Below are positions 1 through 9,261 of a stretch of 64,000 nucleotides of DNA, piece by piece; position 1 is the stretch's first letter, and the number at the start of each line of letters is the position of its first letter. The notes under the pieces were generated by a model. The model did no database searches and was not told the DNA's origin. It was given only the letters and a program-made list of their open reading frames with translations. This DNA is from Streptomyces sp. NBC_01445 (GTDB lineage Bacteria; Actinomycetota; Actinomycetes; Streptomycetales; Streptomycetaceae): the NCBI RefSeq assembly GCF_035918235.1, contig NZ_CP109486.1:1-64000 (forward strand), in the 5' to 3' direction. The position numbers were made by a program, and so were the translations under genes.

Positions 1-3
1 GCG

Positions 4-190
4 CCGCCGCTACGCGGCGGTTCCCGCGCTTCGCGCGGGAAGAACTCCCCGACTTCGTCGGGGAGTTGGCGTCACTCCGTGACGCCATGTCAGCACCGCT
101 TCGCGCTGCTGACGGCTCGGATCGCTCCGCGATCCGGCCTGGCAGGCCCACGCTCCGCGTGGTCCCGCCAAAAGCGGCTGGCTACACAAG
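4..190. repeat. Streptomyces-type telomere: array of tri-nucleotide-loop palindromes
   Basis: Consecutive inverted repeats run almost without spacer. Stems are 4-10/14-20 (loop TAC), 21-29/33-41 (TTC), 43-53/57-67 (TTC), 68-75/79-86 (TCC), 89-99/103-113 (TTC, one mismatch), 119-125/129-135 (TCC), 136-141/143-148 and 148-153/157-162 (TCC). A looser CGCCAA...TTGGCG hairpin follows to about 197. On the complementary strand the loops read GAA, GGA and GTA, the GNA type that forms very stable sheared-pair minihairpins. In known Streptomyces linear replicons the 3' overhang of the end folds this way and is filled in from a protein primer. The archetypal first palindrome (CCCGCGG...) is absent, so this is either a different telomere class or the outermost bases are missing. 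Confidence 0.85.
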
Positions 191-406
191 CCGATTGGCG
201 GATGTGACGGTGCGTCTGTATGTGGCGCGCAGGCTCTTGACGACCCGTCATGCTTCTGGTCGGAATCGGACAGGGTGAGAATCTCCCAAGCGGCGTGTGT
301 GTCATCATGGCAAGTGGGCTAGATTATGGCCTGGATGCTTACCACCGACCGCCCCTGCTGGCCCTGACTTGACCCCTGCCGAGCATATCTATCACGGGAG
401 ACCGTA

Positions 407-2515
407 ATGGCAGCAATGAAACTTCTTCCACATCAGGTCGAAGCTGTCGATGGGATTCTGAGGACCCTTCAGACCCCGGCCGATGGCTGTATGCCGGCGC
501 AGGGACTGCGGGCGCAGGTCGTCTCTGCAACTGGGTCGGGCAAGACATTGATGGCGGTGGAGGCAGCTCGCCGTCTGAAAGCGCGGCGGGTGTTGGTATT
601 GGTGCCGACGCTGGATCTGCTGATGCAGACGGCCGCCGCGTGGCGGGCCGGCGGCCGTGGTGGGGGCATGGTGGGGGTGTGCTCGCTCAGTGCCGCGGAC
701 AGTCAGGGTGTGCCGTGCACGACCAGCGCGGAGGAGTTGCGGTTGTGGCTGCGGGGCCTGGAGCAGGTCACCGTGTTTGCTACCTACGCCTCGCTGGGGC
801 TGCGGACGCTGCAGCGGGCGCACGGAGCCGGGGTTGGGGTCTGGGACCTGGTCGTGGTCGACGAGGCGCATCGGACGAGTGGTGATGCTGGTAAGCCGTG
901 GGCGGCGGTGCATGACCAGCAGCAGATTCCGGCGCATCGTCGGTTGTATATGACGGCGACGCCGCGGGTGTGGGAGGCCGGTGGTGAGGTGCCGCGCATG
1001 GTTGCTTCCATGGATCGGGACAGCGAGCTCTTCGGGCCGGTGGCGTATGAGTTGAAGCTGTCCGAGGCGATCCGGCGCGGGATCGTGGCGCCCTATCAGG
1101 TCGTCTGTGTGGATATCCGCGACGAGGACGTCCATCGGGCGCTGCAGGGCGAGCCGTTGGGTTCTGATCATGTGCGGGGTGCGCGGTTGGCGGCTTTGCA
1201 GACTGGGCTGCTGACGGCGGCTGTGGAGGAGAAGTTGCGCAGGATTCTGACGTTCCACAGTCGGGTTGCGGAGGCGGAGGCGATGGCGGCCGGGGTGCCG
1301 GCCGTTGCTGGGCAGTTGCACGCTGATGACCCTGAGCGGTTCCCAGCGCCGGGGCGTGTGTGGGCGCAGTGGCTGTATGGCGAGCATCCTCCCTCCCACC
1401 GGCAGGCCGTGTTGCAGGAGTTCGCCTCGGATTTCATCCCGGGCACGGACGGTCGTGAGGTGAAGGCCGCGGTTCAGGTTCTGGGGTCCGTGAAGGTGCT
1501 GGGGGAAGGGGTCGATACGGCTCGCTGTGATGCGGTCGCTTTTATGGATGCGCGGGGTTCGATGGTGGACATCGTGCAAATGGTCGGACGTGCTCTGCGT
1601 ATCCGGCCCGGTGAGGGAAAGCTCGCCACTTTGGTCGTTCCGGTATTTCTCGGTCCAGGCGAAGAAGGCGGGGAAATGCTGGTTTCGAATTCCTATGGCA
1701 CCCTCAGTAAGGTTCTTGGAGCCTTGCGGGCGCACGACACAGAGACGATCGAGGCGCTCGCTGATCCCCGCGTGCGCAGCGGGAGTTGGGTCCAGGATGA
1801 GGATCAGGAGGAAGTCGTCGAAGGCGCCGTTGATGAGCAGGGCGACAGCGGCGCGGATGTTGCTGGTGGCGAGGTTGCCGAGCCGGTGGTCAGTGGGCCG
1901 GCTGCGGAGTTGCTGAAGTTCAGTACGCCGCGGGATCCGGCGTTGATCGCGCAGTTCATCCGCCTGCGGATCATCGATCCGGAGAACGCCTACTGGCGGC
2001 GCGGCGTCCAGGCCTGCATCCAGTACCTCAAGGAGAGCGGAGCGCAGGTGCTGCAGGCGCCGCAGCGGTACGTGACGCCGGATGACTGGTCGCCTGCGCG
2101 GTTTCCGCTGGGGGTGTGGTTGGCGGATCAGCGCAAGTACTACAACGCGGAGCTGCTCGAGGGTGAGCGGGTACGGCAGTTGGACAAGCTGGGCATGGTG
2201 TGGAACGCGCACGACAGCGCCTTCGATGAAGGCCTCGCCGTCGCCCGGGCTTGGGCGCAAGAGCACGGGCATCTGCTGGCGCCGGTCAGTGCCGTCGGTG
2301 AGGGCGGGTTCCCGGTTGGGGTGTGGCTGAAGAACCAGCGGGCTGCCGCGCGGCAGGCCGTGGAGGCTGCTCTCGCGCACGAACAGGGCCGGCTGGTGCC
2401 TGCGGGAGGGTGGGGACTCTCAGAGAGCCGTCCCAGGGCGCGTTGGACGCGATCGACCCGGGCTGGGGCCACGCGTCCGGCGAGTCTGGGGTGCGCACTA
2501 GCCCACGCCAGGTGA
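407..2515 (+). CDS. Telomere-adjacent DEAH-box SF2 helicase with helicase-associated repeats, C-terminus frameshifted
   Basis: The 702-residue product has an SF2 helicase core: Walker A ATGSGKT near residue 42, VVDEAHR near 150, a TATP motif III near 184 and QMVGRALRI near 390. Two helicase-associated repeats follow, each with the ...P.GVWL..QR... pattern (about 560-590 and 625-650). Genes of this type (ttrA-like) are typically the first gene inside Streptomyces telomeres. The start is an ATG with GGGAGA just upstream. After residue about 668 the frame is wrong. The family-like tail GALDAIDPGW lies in another forward frame (about 2440-2466), reached by a one-base change in the G-rich tract at about 2408-2418. 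The 3' end therefore looks mutated, though the ATPase core is intact. A sequencing indel in the G tract is the alternative. Confidence 0.85.
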   Translation: MAAMKLLPHQVEAVDGILRTLQTPADGCMPAQGLRAQVVSATGSGKTLMAVEAARRLKARRVLVLVPTLDLLMQTAAAWRAGGRGGGMVGVCSLSAADSQGVPCTTSAEELRLWLRGLEQVTVFATYASLGLRTLQRAHGAGVGVWDLVVVDEAHRTSGDAGKPWAAVHDQQQIPAHRRLYMTATPRVWEAGGEVPRMVASMDRDSELFGPVAYELKLSEAIRRGIVAPYQVVCVDIRDEDVHRALQGEPLGSDHVRGARLAALQTGLLTAAVEEKLRRILTFHSRVAEAEAMAAGVPAVAGQLHADDPERFPAPGRVWAQWLYGEHPPSHRQAVLQEFASDFIPGTDGREVKAAVQVLGSVKVLGEGVDTARCDAVAFMDARGSMVDIVQMVGRALRIRPGEGKLATLVVPVFLGPGEEGGEMLVSNSYGTLSKVLGALRAHDTETIEALADPRVRSGSWVQDEDQEEVVEGAVDEQGDSGADVAGGEVAEPVVSGPAAELLKFSTPRDPALIAQFIRLRIIDPENAYWRRGVQACIQYLKESGAQVLQAPQRYVTPDDWSPARFPLGVWLADQRKYYNAELLEGERVRQLDKLGMVWNAHDSAFDEGLAVARAWAQEHGHLLAPVSAVGEGGFPVGVWLKNQRAAARQAVEAALAHEQGRLVPAGGWGLSESRPRARWTRSTRAGATRPASLGCALAHAR

Positions 2516-2517
2516 AA

Positions 2518-3300
2518 CGCGCCGTTCGTGGGTCGGCGGCGGGCGCAGGCGGCGCGGTTCACATCGCCGGATGCCTCCTCGCTGCGACCACCCGACCGAG
2601 ACTGGCGCCATTCCTCGACAGCCCGATCCAGCAAGTTGCCGATCAGATCACCGAGATACCACCCCTTCTCGTACGCCATACGCCGCAGGTCTTCGCGCTC
2701 GGCTTCGGCCAAGGTGATGAACTCCGGGTGGGCGTCCTCTTGCTGGTAGCCGCAGCACAGCACGCGCATACAGCGGCTCGTGGCCGGTTTGATCTCTCGT
2801 GACTCCCACGGCGGATAGGGGTAACGCTCCATCCCTTCCGCGCACCGTTGGACTTCTTCATGCTTCTGCCGACGCAACCGCGGACTGTGCTTTCGCCCGT
2901 AGTGGTGCTCGAACCACTGGCGCCGCGCGGGATCGCGTATCTCACGCTGTACCTGGGCTACACGGTCGTTGATCCCCTCGACAATCCGGAGTGGAAGGGT
3001 ATGGCGAGCGAAGCCAGCCTTCGGGTACGCGTGGTGCAACTTCATGTCACGTGCCCACTCAACCGCAGACCTTTTCTGCTTTCAGCTGTTACACCGGTCG
3101 CAGGCAGGCACGAGGTTCCACCAGATGTCCCGTCCCGCCCTGCCCGCCAACGGCGCTTCATGCTCAAGGGTCTGTGCCTGCTGCTCGTCGCAGTACACAC
3201 AGCTGCGCCCGTGCGCCATCAAGACCATGATCCATACCCAGAGGGGCTGATTCCCCCGGTCCTTGCTCAGCAATTCCTGTCCGGCCGCTGTCATCTCCAC
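2518..3300 (-). pseudogene. HNH endonuclease gene interrupted by an in-frame TGA
   Basis: Reading leftward from ATG 3300, the first 72 codons contain a zinc-type HNH core: CVYC, then LEHE, then NLVPACDRCNS. A TGA at 3084-3082 stops translation exactly after the last Cys-x2-Cys. The same frame then continues with KQKRSAVEWARD and about 170 more plausible residues (a KLHHAYPK segment, then EFITLAEAERED). In intact HNH proteins the CNS element is normally followed by a helix of this sort, so the TGA most likely arose from CGA or TCA. The frame stays open to 2140 but there runs antisense to the helicase, so the true 3' end is uncertain. Whether the 72-residue fragment folds is unknown. Confidence 0.65.
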
Positions 3301-3655
3301 CCCTCAGCAACTCGCTTCGGCGGCATCGTACGGAGAGCTACTGACAAACAGCCTGGCCGACGGGATAGCTCGCCATGCCAAAGGGCAGAGCGAGGGCTTC
3401 CAGGCTTTGGGACCTGTCAGCGCCCAGCTCGGAACCCGACCTCACCGACGTCGTTCTGCACCTGACGCCTCTCGACCCCAGGCGTCCCGCGCGGGATCTG
3501 AGGTTCGGGGCTCGGCTGCTCTCCGCAGGGAGTTGGCCTCGTGCTGAGCCTTCGCTGATCTGAACCGCGCGCGCCGATGGCGGGACACGAGAAGCGCCCG
3601 CAGTCGCCCACCGAGAAACCGGGGCGCCTTCATCGTTCTCTGGTAAGAATCATGC
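3301..3655. other. Intergenic stretch between two divergent decayed genes
   Basis: About 355 bases between the divergent HNH remnant and the membrane-anchored remnant. I see a short perfect palindrome TCCCGCGCGGGA at about 3485 and no convincing coding signal on either strand. It probably held the two promoters. Confidence 0.4.
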
Positions 3656-4195
3656 GTGGATGCAGGTACAGCAGCCGTGGCCGGAGAGGCAATCGGTGGA
3701 GGGCTGACGGGACTTACAGCAGTCGCGACAGGCATGTTTGGTCTTCGGACCGCCCGCCTTCAGCTCACCTCACAAGAGTCAGAAGCAGCCCGCCAACGCC
3801 GCTTCGAGAGCCTCACCGAGTGACGCGGGCCCCGCTCGCAGGCTTACGCGGAGTTCGTCGCTGCCGGCCAAGATCTGATCGACGCGCTGTACGGGCGCGA
3901 GGAGGAGTTCCACCAGCAGTTCGATGACCTTTGGGAGAACATCCGCGAGCGCCGCTCCACAGTAGCCATCGCAGGACCAGATGCCGTGGTGACGGCGGCA
4001 GGCGACTTCGCCGACGAGGTCAGGAACTTCAGGAACGAACTCGGTCGCGCACGAATCCAAAGATCTCGTGCGTTCAACGAGAAGTACCGCTTCGAACGTC
4101 GGCTGGACGCTTTCACCCGGGCGGCACGCGCAGCGCTGGAATACGAAGGCCACCCACCGGTCGGGCCTGCCTCGGAGGCAGCTCCGCAAGCATGA
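3656..4195 (+). pseudogene. Small membrane-anchored protein gene interrupted by an in-frame TGA
   Basis: From GTG 3656 the frame encodes a glycine/alanine-rich hydrophobic segment (GGGLTGLTAVATGMFGL) followed by a charged helix. It stops at TGA 3821-3823 after 55 codons. The same frame resumes immediately and stays open to 4195 with a soluble, helix-rich sequence (SQAYAEFVAAGQDLIDAL, then FDDLWENIRERR, then EKYRFERRLDAF). Codon usage after the stop is as coding-like as before it, and the two parts make sense as one 179-codon protein with an N-terminal membrane anchor and a cytoplasmic coiled domain. CGA to TGA is the simplest cause. I do not recognise a function; proteins with this layout are common near Streptomyces conflict loci. 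Confidence 0.55.
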
Positions 4196-4275
4196 CCAGC
4201 GATGAATGCTAAGCGGCCTTCATCGTTTCGCATCACGGGGCCCTGCGCTCGCGCCCGCTGCCAAAGGCTGTTGAA

Positions 4276-4849
4276 TTAGGTTCGGGTGTTCTGAACGAAT
4301 GCGCTCCGGGCCACTTGATATTCATTCGTCACCCAGGCAAACGGACGTTGCTCGTCATCCGTCACCCATACCGGTTCGTCCTCTTCGAAAGCCGGGGTCC
4401 GGCCTGGAAATTGCAGCAAGTCTCCAAGGTCGGCCAGCCGGGATGCTGGGGGTATGAGCCGATCGGGGCCTTCCAGTTCCCAGGCGAGCAACCGCCTTGA
4501 GGAGGCGCTCGTACACCTCATCGGCGTGTTCGATCGATTCATCATGTCGCCGCTCGGCTTCTTCCCGCTGTCCCCTGGCTCTCTCCCTGACCGGCTCCTC
4601 GTTGCTGGCCTCGTCCTCATAGATCATGTGCAGCCAGGATGCGGCGCTCCAGCTGTGGTCGCAGGAACGCTTCAAGTCGTCGGCACGCGTCAGCACTTCG
4701 ACGCATGCCTCGTGCTGGCTTGTCCTGCGTGCATGCACGAGTTGTGCCCGTCCCGCGGCCACTGCCGACTGGCGGGCTGCGCGGGCCTGCACGTAAACCG
4801 CGGGTACGCCTACGACCGCGAGGGCCGCCGAGATCATGTAGGTGATCAT
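4276..4849 (-). pseudogene. Small membrane-anchored helical protein gene with a frameshift
   Basis: The gene starts at ATG 4849. A hydrophobic anchor (ITYMISAALAVVGVPAVYV) is followed by a long charged helical region ending EHADEVYERLLKAV. At about 4490-4497 the coding sense moves to a second reverse frame, which continues LLAWELEGPDRLIPPASRL and ends at 4276. The joined reading gives one protein of about 190 residues, so a single-base indel has split it. The layout matches the neighbouring remnant at 3656 (N-terminal anchor plus helical cytoplasmic part), and the two could be relics of one unit. Function not recognised. Confidence 0.55.
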
Positions 4850-5048
4850 TTGTATGGACACACGGTGATCGTAACGACGGCTGCTCGCCGGGTGAGGGCT
4901 GCCGCAGTGCCGTTGTCGTTGAAGACGGGGACCCGCCGCGGCAGGCCTCTGCTCGAGACAGAGCAGGTCGGAGCGCAGCGGATCTCGGTAGACACGGAAA
5001 TACGCATATGCCTCGTCAGCACCTGTTCTGTCGGGCGATGATGGGCGT

Positions 5049-6965
5049 GTGCGTGCTTCACGATTGTTGATCACAGGGTTTCGGGGCTGGGAGCGGCTGG
5101 ATCTGCGCCCCAAGGATCATGTGCTGCTGGCGGGGGTGCCCCGGGCGGGGCGTTCCGACATCATGGCGGCGCTGGCCCGCGTGTTGGATCCGGATGCCGG
5201 CCGGGGGGCGGCTCTCACCGATCTGTTCGACAGCACGCGCCGTACCGACGACAGTGGCACCGAGGAGGCTGCGGACACGGAACAAGTGGGGAGCGCGGAT
5301 CCGGACGTCGGGGACGGCGGATCCGAGTCCGCTTCGGCCGCGGAGCAGGCTCCGGAGGAAGAGCCGGTCGCCGAGTCTCCTGCGCTGCGTTGTGCGGAGG
5401 TTGAGGTGACGCTCACCGATTTCGACGCCGATGTGCAGCAGTTGGTCGACGGCTTCTTGGAGCCGCTAGATCCGTCGGGCTGTGCGAGCCAGGACGTGGA
5501 TGTTCCCGCAGATGCTTCCTGGTGCGTGCGTCTGACGTATCGGCTCACCCATGACAGCGAGGCCGAGTCGCTGGAGTCGCTGGTGTACTTTCCGGCCCGC
5601 AGCAGTCCGGCGCGGGGGCAGTTCGCCAGGGTTCCTGCTGCCACGCGCCGGGCTCTGCCGGTGCTCGTACTGGACACCGCGGCGCCGTTGCAGCTGCGTG
5701 CCGGTGGGGCGTTCCGGCGCATTCTCGAGGAGCGGGATCCCAAGGCGGCTGCGGCCGCGTTCGACGTGCTGCGCGATGGGGTCGCCGAGGCTGTGGCCCG
5801 GTTGTCGGCCGATCCGGCGGTGGTCGAGGCTGTCGATGCGGTGCTGGCAGTCGGCGGAACCGGCGGCCGGTTCGGGGACCGGCCCGTCTCCGCTGCGGAG
5901 ATGGGCTTCATGGCGGAGGATGGGTCTGTTGCCGCGTTGCTGCGCAGTCTGAGGGCTGCGGCCGACCTCGACGGCAGCGGTCTGCTCCCGTTGACCAGCC
6001 ATGGCAGCACCGCGGGCGCCGTGTTGTCGGTGGCCGAGGCAATGCTGCTGGCCAATGTGCCGGGCGCGCTCGTCCTCGTCGACGACTTCGGTGACCGGCT
6101 CGATGCGGCGACGGCGGAACACCTCGCTGCCGTGCTGCGTGCGCAGTCGGGGCAGTTGTGGCTCTCGACTCGACGTCCCGAGGCGGCGCGTGCCTTCGAA
6201 CCGACCGAGTTGGTCCGCCTGGTCCGCCATGGCGGCACCCGCACCCATCACCAGCTGACGCTGCCGACCGACCGCAAGATGCTGGTCGCGTTTCGTCAGC
6301 TGCACACCCAGCTGCTGGCCGCGCTTAGCTCGCCCACCGTCGCCATCACCGAGGGCCCGCATGACGTTGCGGTGCTGAGCATGGTGGACCGTCGCTTCCC
6401 GCCCCAGCAGCTGCCGCTGCCGGCGCACGGCGTGCGCCTGGTGGCGGCGGGAACAGGCATGGACGGAGGCATCGACCAGATCCCCCGGGTTGCCGAGTTG
6501 GCCCGGCAGCTGGGGTTTCGTGTCCTGGCGGTCGTGGACCGGGACAAGGAGACCGCCCAGTCCCGCGGGCAGCTCGACAAGATCAGAGCGGCGTGTGATG
6601 CGGTGGTGCGGCTGCCTGCGGGGGCGATCGAGCAGGCGATGCTTGAGGGCATCGGCCTGGACGTCATCGCCGAGGCCAGCACCACACTGACCGTCTATGG
6701 CATTCCTGACCCGGTGGCTGGACGCCTCGAGGAGCGGGCGGTCATCGACCTGTGCAAGGTGCTCCACAAGCACGGGCTGCACGAGCAGTTCCTGAGCGCC
6801 CTGTACGGCGAGACGAAGACGCATCCGCCGGTGATCGCGACGGTCCTGCTGACGCTCGCCGCGCAGGCGAACGCCGCCTACCGCGGCCCGGAACAGGTCG
6901 ATCTCCTTTCGCTGCCCCGCCCCCAGGCCGTCCCCAGGGATGCACCCAAGGCAGACGAAGCATGA
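5049..6965 (+). CDS. OLD-family nuclease (ABC-type ATPase plus TOPRIM), GajA-like
   Basis: The 638-residue product begins with an ABC/SMC-like N-terminus (LLITGFRGWERLDL, the usual entry strand of OLD ATPases). A long acidic insertion sits at about 75-115 and a D-loop-like ALVLVDDFGDRLDAAT near 345. The C-terminal third is a TOPRIM domain: AITEGPHDV with the catalytic Glu near residue 433 and VVDRDKE with the Asp pair near 496. OLD nucleases with an adjacent UvrD-like helicase form class 2 OLD/Gabija systems that restrict phage. The Walker A site is odd, GVPRAGRS, with Arg in place of the invariant Lys, so ATP binding may be altered. The GTG start is the first in frame. The stop overlaps the next gene by 4 nt (ATGA). 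Confidence 0.8.
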   Translation: MRASRLLITGFRGWERLDLRPKDHVLLAGVPRAGRSDIMAALARVLDPDAGRGAALTDLFDSTRRTDDSGTEEAADTEQVGSADPDVGDGGSESASAAEQAPEEEPVAESPALRCAEVEVTLTDFDADVQQLVDGFLEPLDPSGCASQDVDVPADASWCVRLTYRLTHDSEAESLESLVYFPARSSPARGQFARVPAATRRALPVLVLDTAAPLQLRAGGAFRRILEERDPKAAAAAFDVLRDGVAEAVARLSADPAVVEAVDAVLAVGGTGGRFGDRPVSAAEMGFMAEDGSVAALLRSLRAAADLDGSGLLPLTSHGSTAGAVLSVAEAMLLANVPGALVLVDDFGDRLDAATAEHLAAVLRAQSGQLWLSTRRPEAARAFEPTELVRLVRHGGTRTHHQLTLPTDRKMLVAFRQLHTQLLAALSSPTVAITEGPHDVAVLSMVDRRFPPQQLPLPAHGVRLVAAGTGMDGGIDQIPRVAELARQLGFRVLAVVDRDKETAQSRGQLDKIRAACDAVVRLPAGAIEQAMLEGIGLDVIAEASTTLTVYGIPDPVAGRLEERAVIDLCKVLHKHGLHEQFLSALYGETKTHPPVIATVLLTLAAQANAAYRGPEQVDLLSLPRPQAVPRDAPKADEA

Positions 6966-8638
6966 TCTACAAGCCGAACGATGCCCAGCGCAGCGTCATC
7001 TCCAGCCAGGCCCCGGCGCTGGTGGTGCTGGGAGGGGCCGGCACCGGGAAAACGGTCACCGCCGTGGCAGCGGCCCGTGAGCATCTCCACGCCGCCGACG
7101 GGCAGTTGCTCGCCGTCCGGCAGAAGCTCGTGAAGCAGGGGGTACGCAGCAGCATGCCAGCGCGGACGCGGGCACTGTTCCTGTCGTTCTCCCGCACCGC
7201 GGTGTCACAGATCATGGATCGGGCGGCGGGCGTGATCGGACGCCTCGGCCCGCGGCTCGAGGTCGCGACGTTCCACGGATTCGCCTGGCGGATCATCACG
7301 GGCTTCGGCGCACATCACGGATTTCCTCCGCCACAGACGGTGCTGAGCAGCGCCAACAGTCGCGTTCCCGGCGCCCCGCCGGGCCTGGTCTACGACGACT
7401 TGATCCCCTCCGCGAGTGATCTGCTGCGACTGCCCGCCGTCGCGGCTCACTACGCGCAGCGCTACAGCATCGTCATCTGCGACGAGTTCCAGGACACGAG
7501 CTCCGCCGAGTGGACCTTCCTCCAGTTGATCGCGCCGTCCGCACGACGGATCTTCCTGGGAGACGTGCATCAGAGCATTTACGGCGGCTTCAAGCCCGGA
7601 GTGAGCCCGGCGGCTCGCGTCGACGCCGCCATGGCGCTGCCGGGAGCTTGCAAGATCCAGCTCCCGGCCTCCAGCTACCGCGACCCCAGTGGCGTTCTGC
7701 CGGCGGCGGCCGAAGCTGCCCGCGCCCGCTGTTTCGCTGACCCGGCAGTTGCCGAAGCCGCCGGCACGGGCCGCTTGCGTGTGACCCCTGTGCTGCGGGG
7801 AACGGGCCACGACGAGGTCCTCGAGCTGGTCCGGCAGGCCCGGCGCGAGAAGGACACCGTCAGCGTCTTCACCCATGGCATCGCAGCCACGACGACACTG
7901 TCCGATGCACTGACCGAGGCCCAACTCCCCCACGAACAAATCGGCTTCGGCGAGGCGCACGGTGAAGCACTGGCCGCCCAGCTCAGCCTGATCCAGTTCG
8001 CGCTCGGCGATGACAGCGCCCCGGTGCGCAGGACGCTGGCGGTGTTCGTCACCGCGGCCCTGCGCCGGGGCCGACAACTTCCCCCGCTGGCGGGGCAGAT
8101 GCTGCACTGCACGAACCCGATTCTGGAGCGTCGGCTGATGGGGCTCTTGGACGATCTGCGTGCGGCGAGGGGCGGCCCGGAAGCGGGCCTGGGTCAGCTG
8201 GCCGATGTAGTGTCCGGAGCCTATGCCCGCATCGGCGCCTCCCGCGGGCGGGAGGCCTGGCAGCAGGCGGCAGCGCGCACCCGCAGCACGCTGCGTCTGT
8301 TCGGCGGTGAGCAGAGCATCGCCGCGGTGACGACGGAACTTCTGCGGCTTCGCGACGACTCCCTGGTGGGCTCCCTGTCTCCGCGCCAGCGCCCGGTCCA
8401 GGTGATGAACCTTCATCAGACCAAGGGCCGCGAGGCGGACACGACGATCCTCCTGTTGGGGCCGGACGAGTTCTACGGCTACGAACAGGAGCCGTTCCCC
8501 GACGGGTCGCGGCTGCTATATGTCGTGTTGACCCGGGCACGGCGTACCGCGCATCTCGTCGTGCCCGGGCGCCCGCATCCTCTCTGGTCGCCGCTGGTCG
8601 CAGCCGTGTCCGCAGCCGCTTCGCAGCCCGCAAGCTAG
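6962..8638 (+). CDS. UvrD/Rep-like SF1 helicase, GajB-like partner of the OLD nuclease
   Basis: This 558-residue SF1A helicase has Walker A GGAGTGKT at residues 24-31, CDEFQDTS near 171, GDVHQSIYGG near 199, a motif V VMNLHQTKGREA near 482 and motif VI LLYVVLTRARR near 520. It is shorter than housekeeping UvrD/PcrA (about 700-750 residues), as is usual for helicases paired with OLD nucleases. The ATG overlaps the nuclease stop (ATGA), so the two are translationally coupled and probably made together. The pair is the gene content of a Gabija system: the nuclease nicks DNA and the helicase responds to unwound DNA. Assignment to Gabija rather than another OLD-helicase class is inference. Confidence 0.8.
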   Translation: MIYKPNDAQRSVISSQAPALVVLGGAGTGKTVTAVAAAREHLHAADGQLLAVRQKLVKQGVRSSMPARTRALFLSFSRTAVSQIMDRAAGVIGRLGPRLEVATFHGFAWRIITGFGAHHGFPPPQTVLSSANSRVPGAPPGLVYDDLIPSASDLLRLPAVAAHYAQRYSIVICDEFQDTSSAEWTFLQLIAPSARRIFLGDVHQSIYGGFKPGVSPAARVDAAMALPGACKIQLPASSYRDPSGVLPAAAEAARARCFADPAVAEAAGTGRLRVTPVLRGTGHDEVLELVRQARREKDTVSVFTHGIAATTTLSDALTEAQLPHEQIGFGEAHGEALAAQLSLIQFALGDDSAPVRRTLAVFVTAALRRGRQLPPLAGQMLHCTNPILERRLMGLLDDLRAARGGPEAGLGQLADVVSGAYARIGASRGREAWQQAAARTRSTLRLFGGEQSIAAVTTELLRLRDDSLVGSLSPRQRPVQVMNLHQTKGREADTTILLLGPDEFYGYEQEPFPDGSRLLYVVLTRARRTAHLVVPGRPHPLWSPLVAAVSAAASQPAS

Positions 8639-9261
8639 GGCGCGGCGGCAGGTGCCGTGGCGGCTGTGCTGGCCGCGGCCCGGGCCCCGTCTTGAGCCCT
8701 GCCCCCGGGCCCTTCCCCTGTATCCAGTGCGGGGCCGGTGTTGGCCGCTGGCGCCGAGTTCTTGTGCGGTCTGGTCAACACGCCGTCGCTCGGCTCGTCG
8801 TCCTGCCGTCTGGTGACGTGTGCGTGGTGCGCGCAGTGCGCGAAGCGTTCCGGCTTGGTGTGCTTTGACGCGTTGTGCTCGGCGTCGTTTGATCCGGTGT
8901 CCGGACTGGAGCGGGACGGGGCAACGGCCGTGAGTCTGGATGCTGGTGTGGCTCCGATGGGGGCGCATCGGTCTTCCCCTGTGGGGTGGACGTACGGCTG
9001 GGGGCGGTGTGCGCCAGTGGACAGAACGTGAAGGAGTCGTGTTCACTTCGTGACGCCGGAGTGTGCGGCCCCTTGCAGGGCGTCGCGCTGCCACGGCAGC
9101 TGCGGGGTCGGCCAGGCCCTGCGGGCTGGCAGGCGGGAAACACCGTGCACGGCAGAGCGCCCTGGTTCTTCCGGGGCGCTTCTTGACTCAAGTGACACGG
9201 CGTTTCCTCCTTTCGACGCAGCGCCAGTGCGTCACGTCAGTGAGCACCAGGGGGAAAGATC
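8639..9261. other. 620-base intergenic region in the defence island
   Basis: Short open frames exist here (for example plus-strand 8738-9031) but their products are low-complexity and without recognisable features. I see no RNA gene or strong terminator. The stretch separates the OLD/helicase pair from the SEC-C gene, which has its own GGGGGA ribosome-binding site, so it probably carries that gene's promoter. Confidence 0.4.

Noticed and set aside
392..2380. Long reverse-strand open frame across the helicase
   Set aside because: High-GC shadow frame; its product is arginine/proline-rich without domain features, while the forward strand carries all helicase motifs.
3082..3823. Selenocysteine or programmed read-through at the two in-frame TGA codons
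   Set aside because: No hairpin element or conserved Cys-equivalent position is visible, and both fit single C-to-T (CGA to TGA) changes in a decaying region.
8738..9031. Small plus-strand open frame in the gap after the helicase
   Set aside because: No ribosome-binding site and no recognisable domain; codon bias not distinctive.
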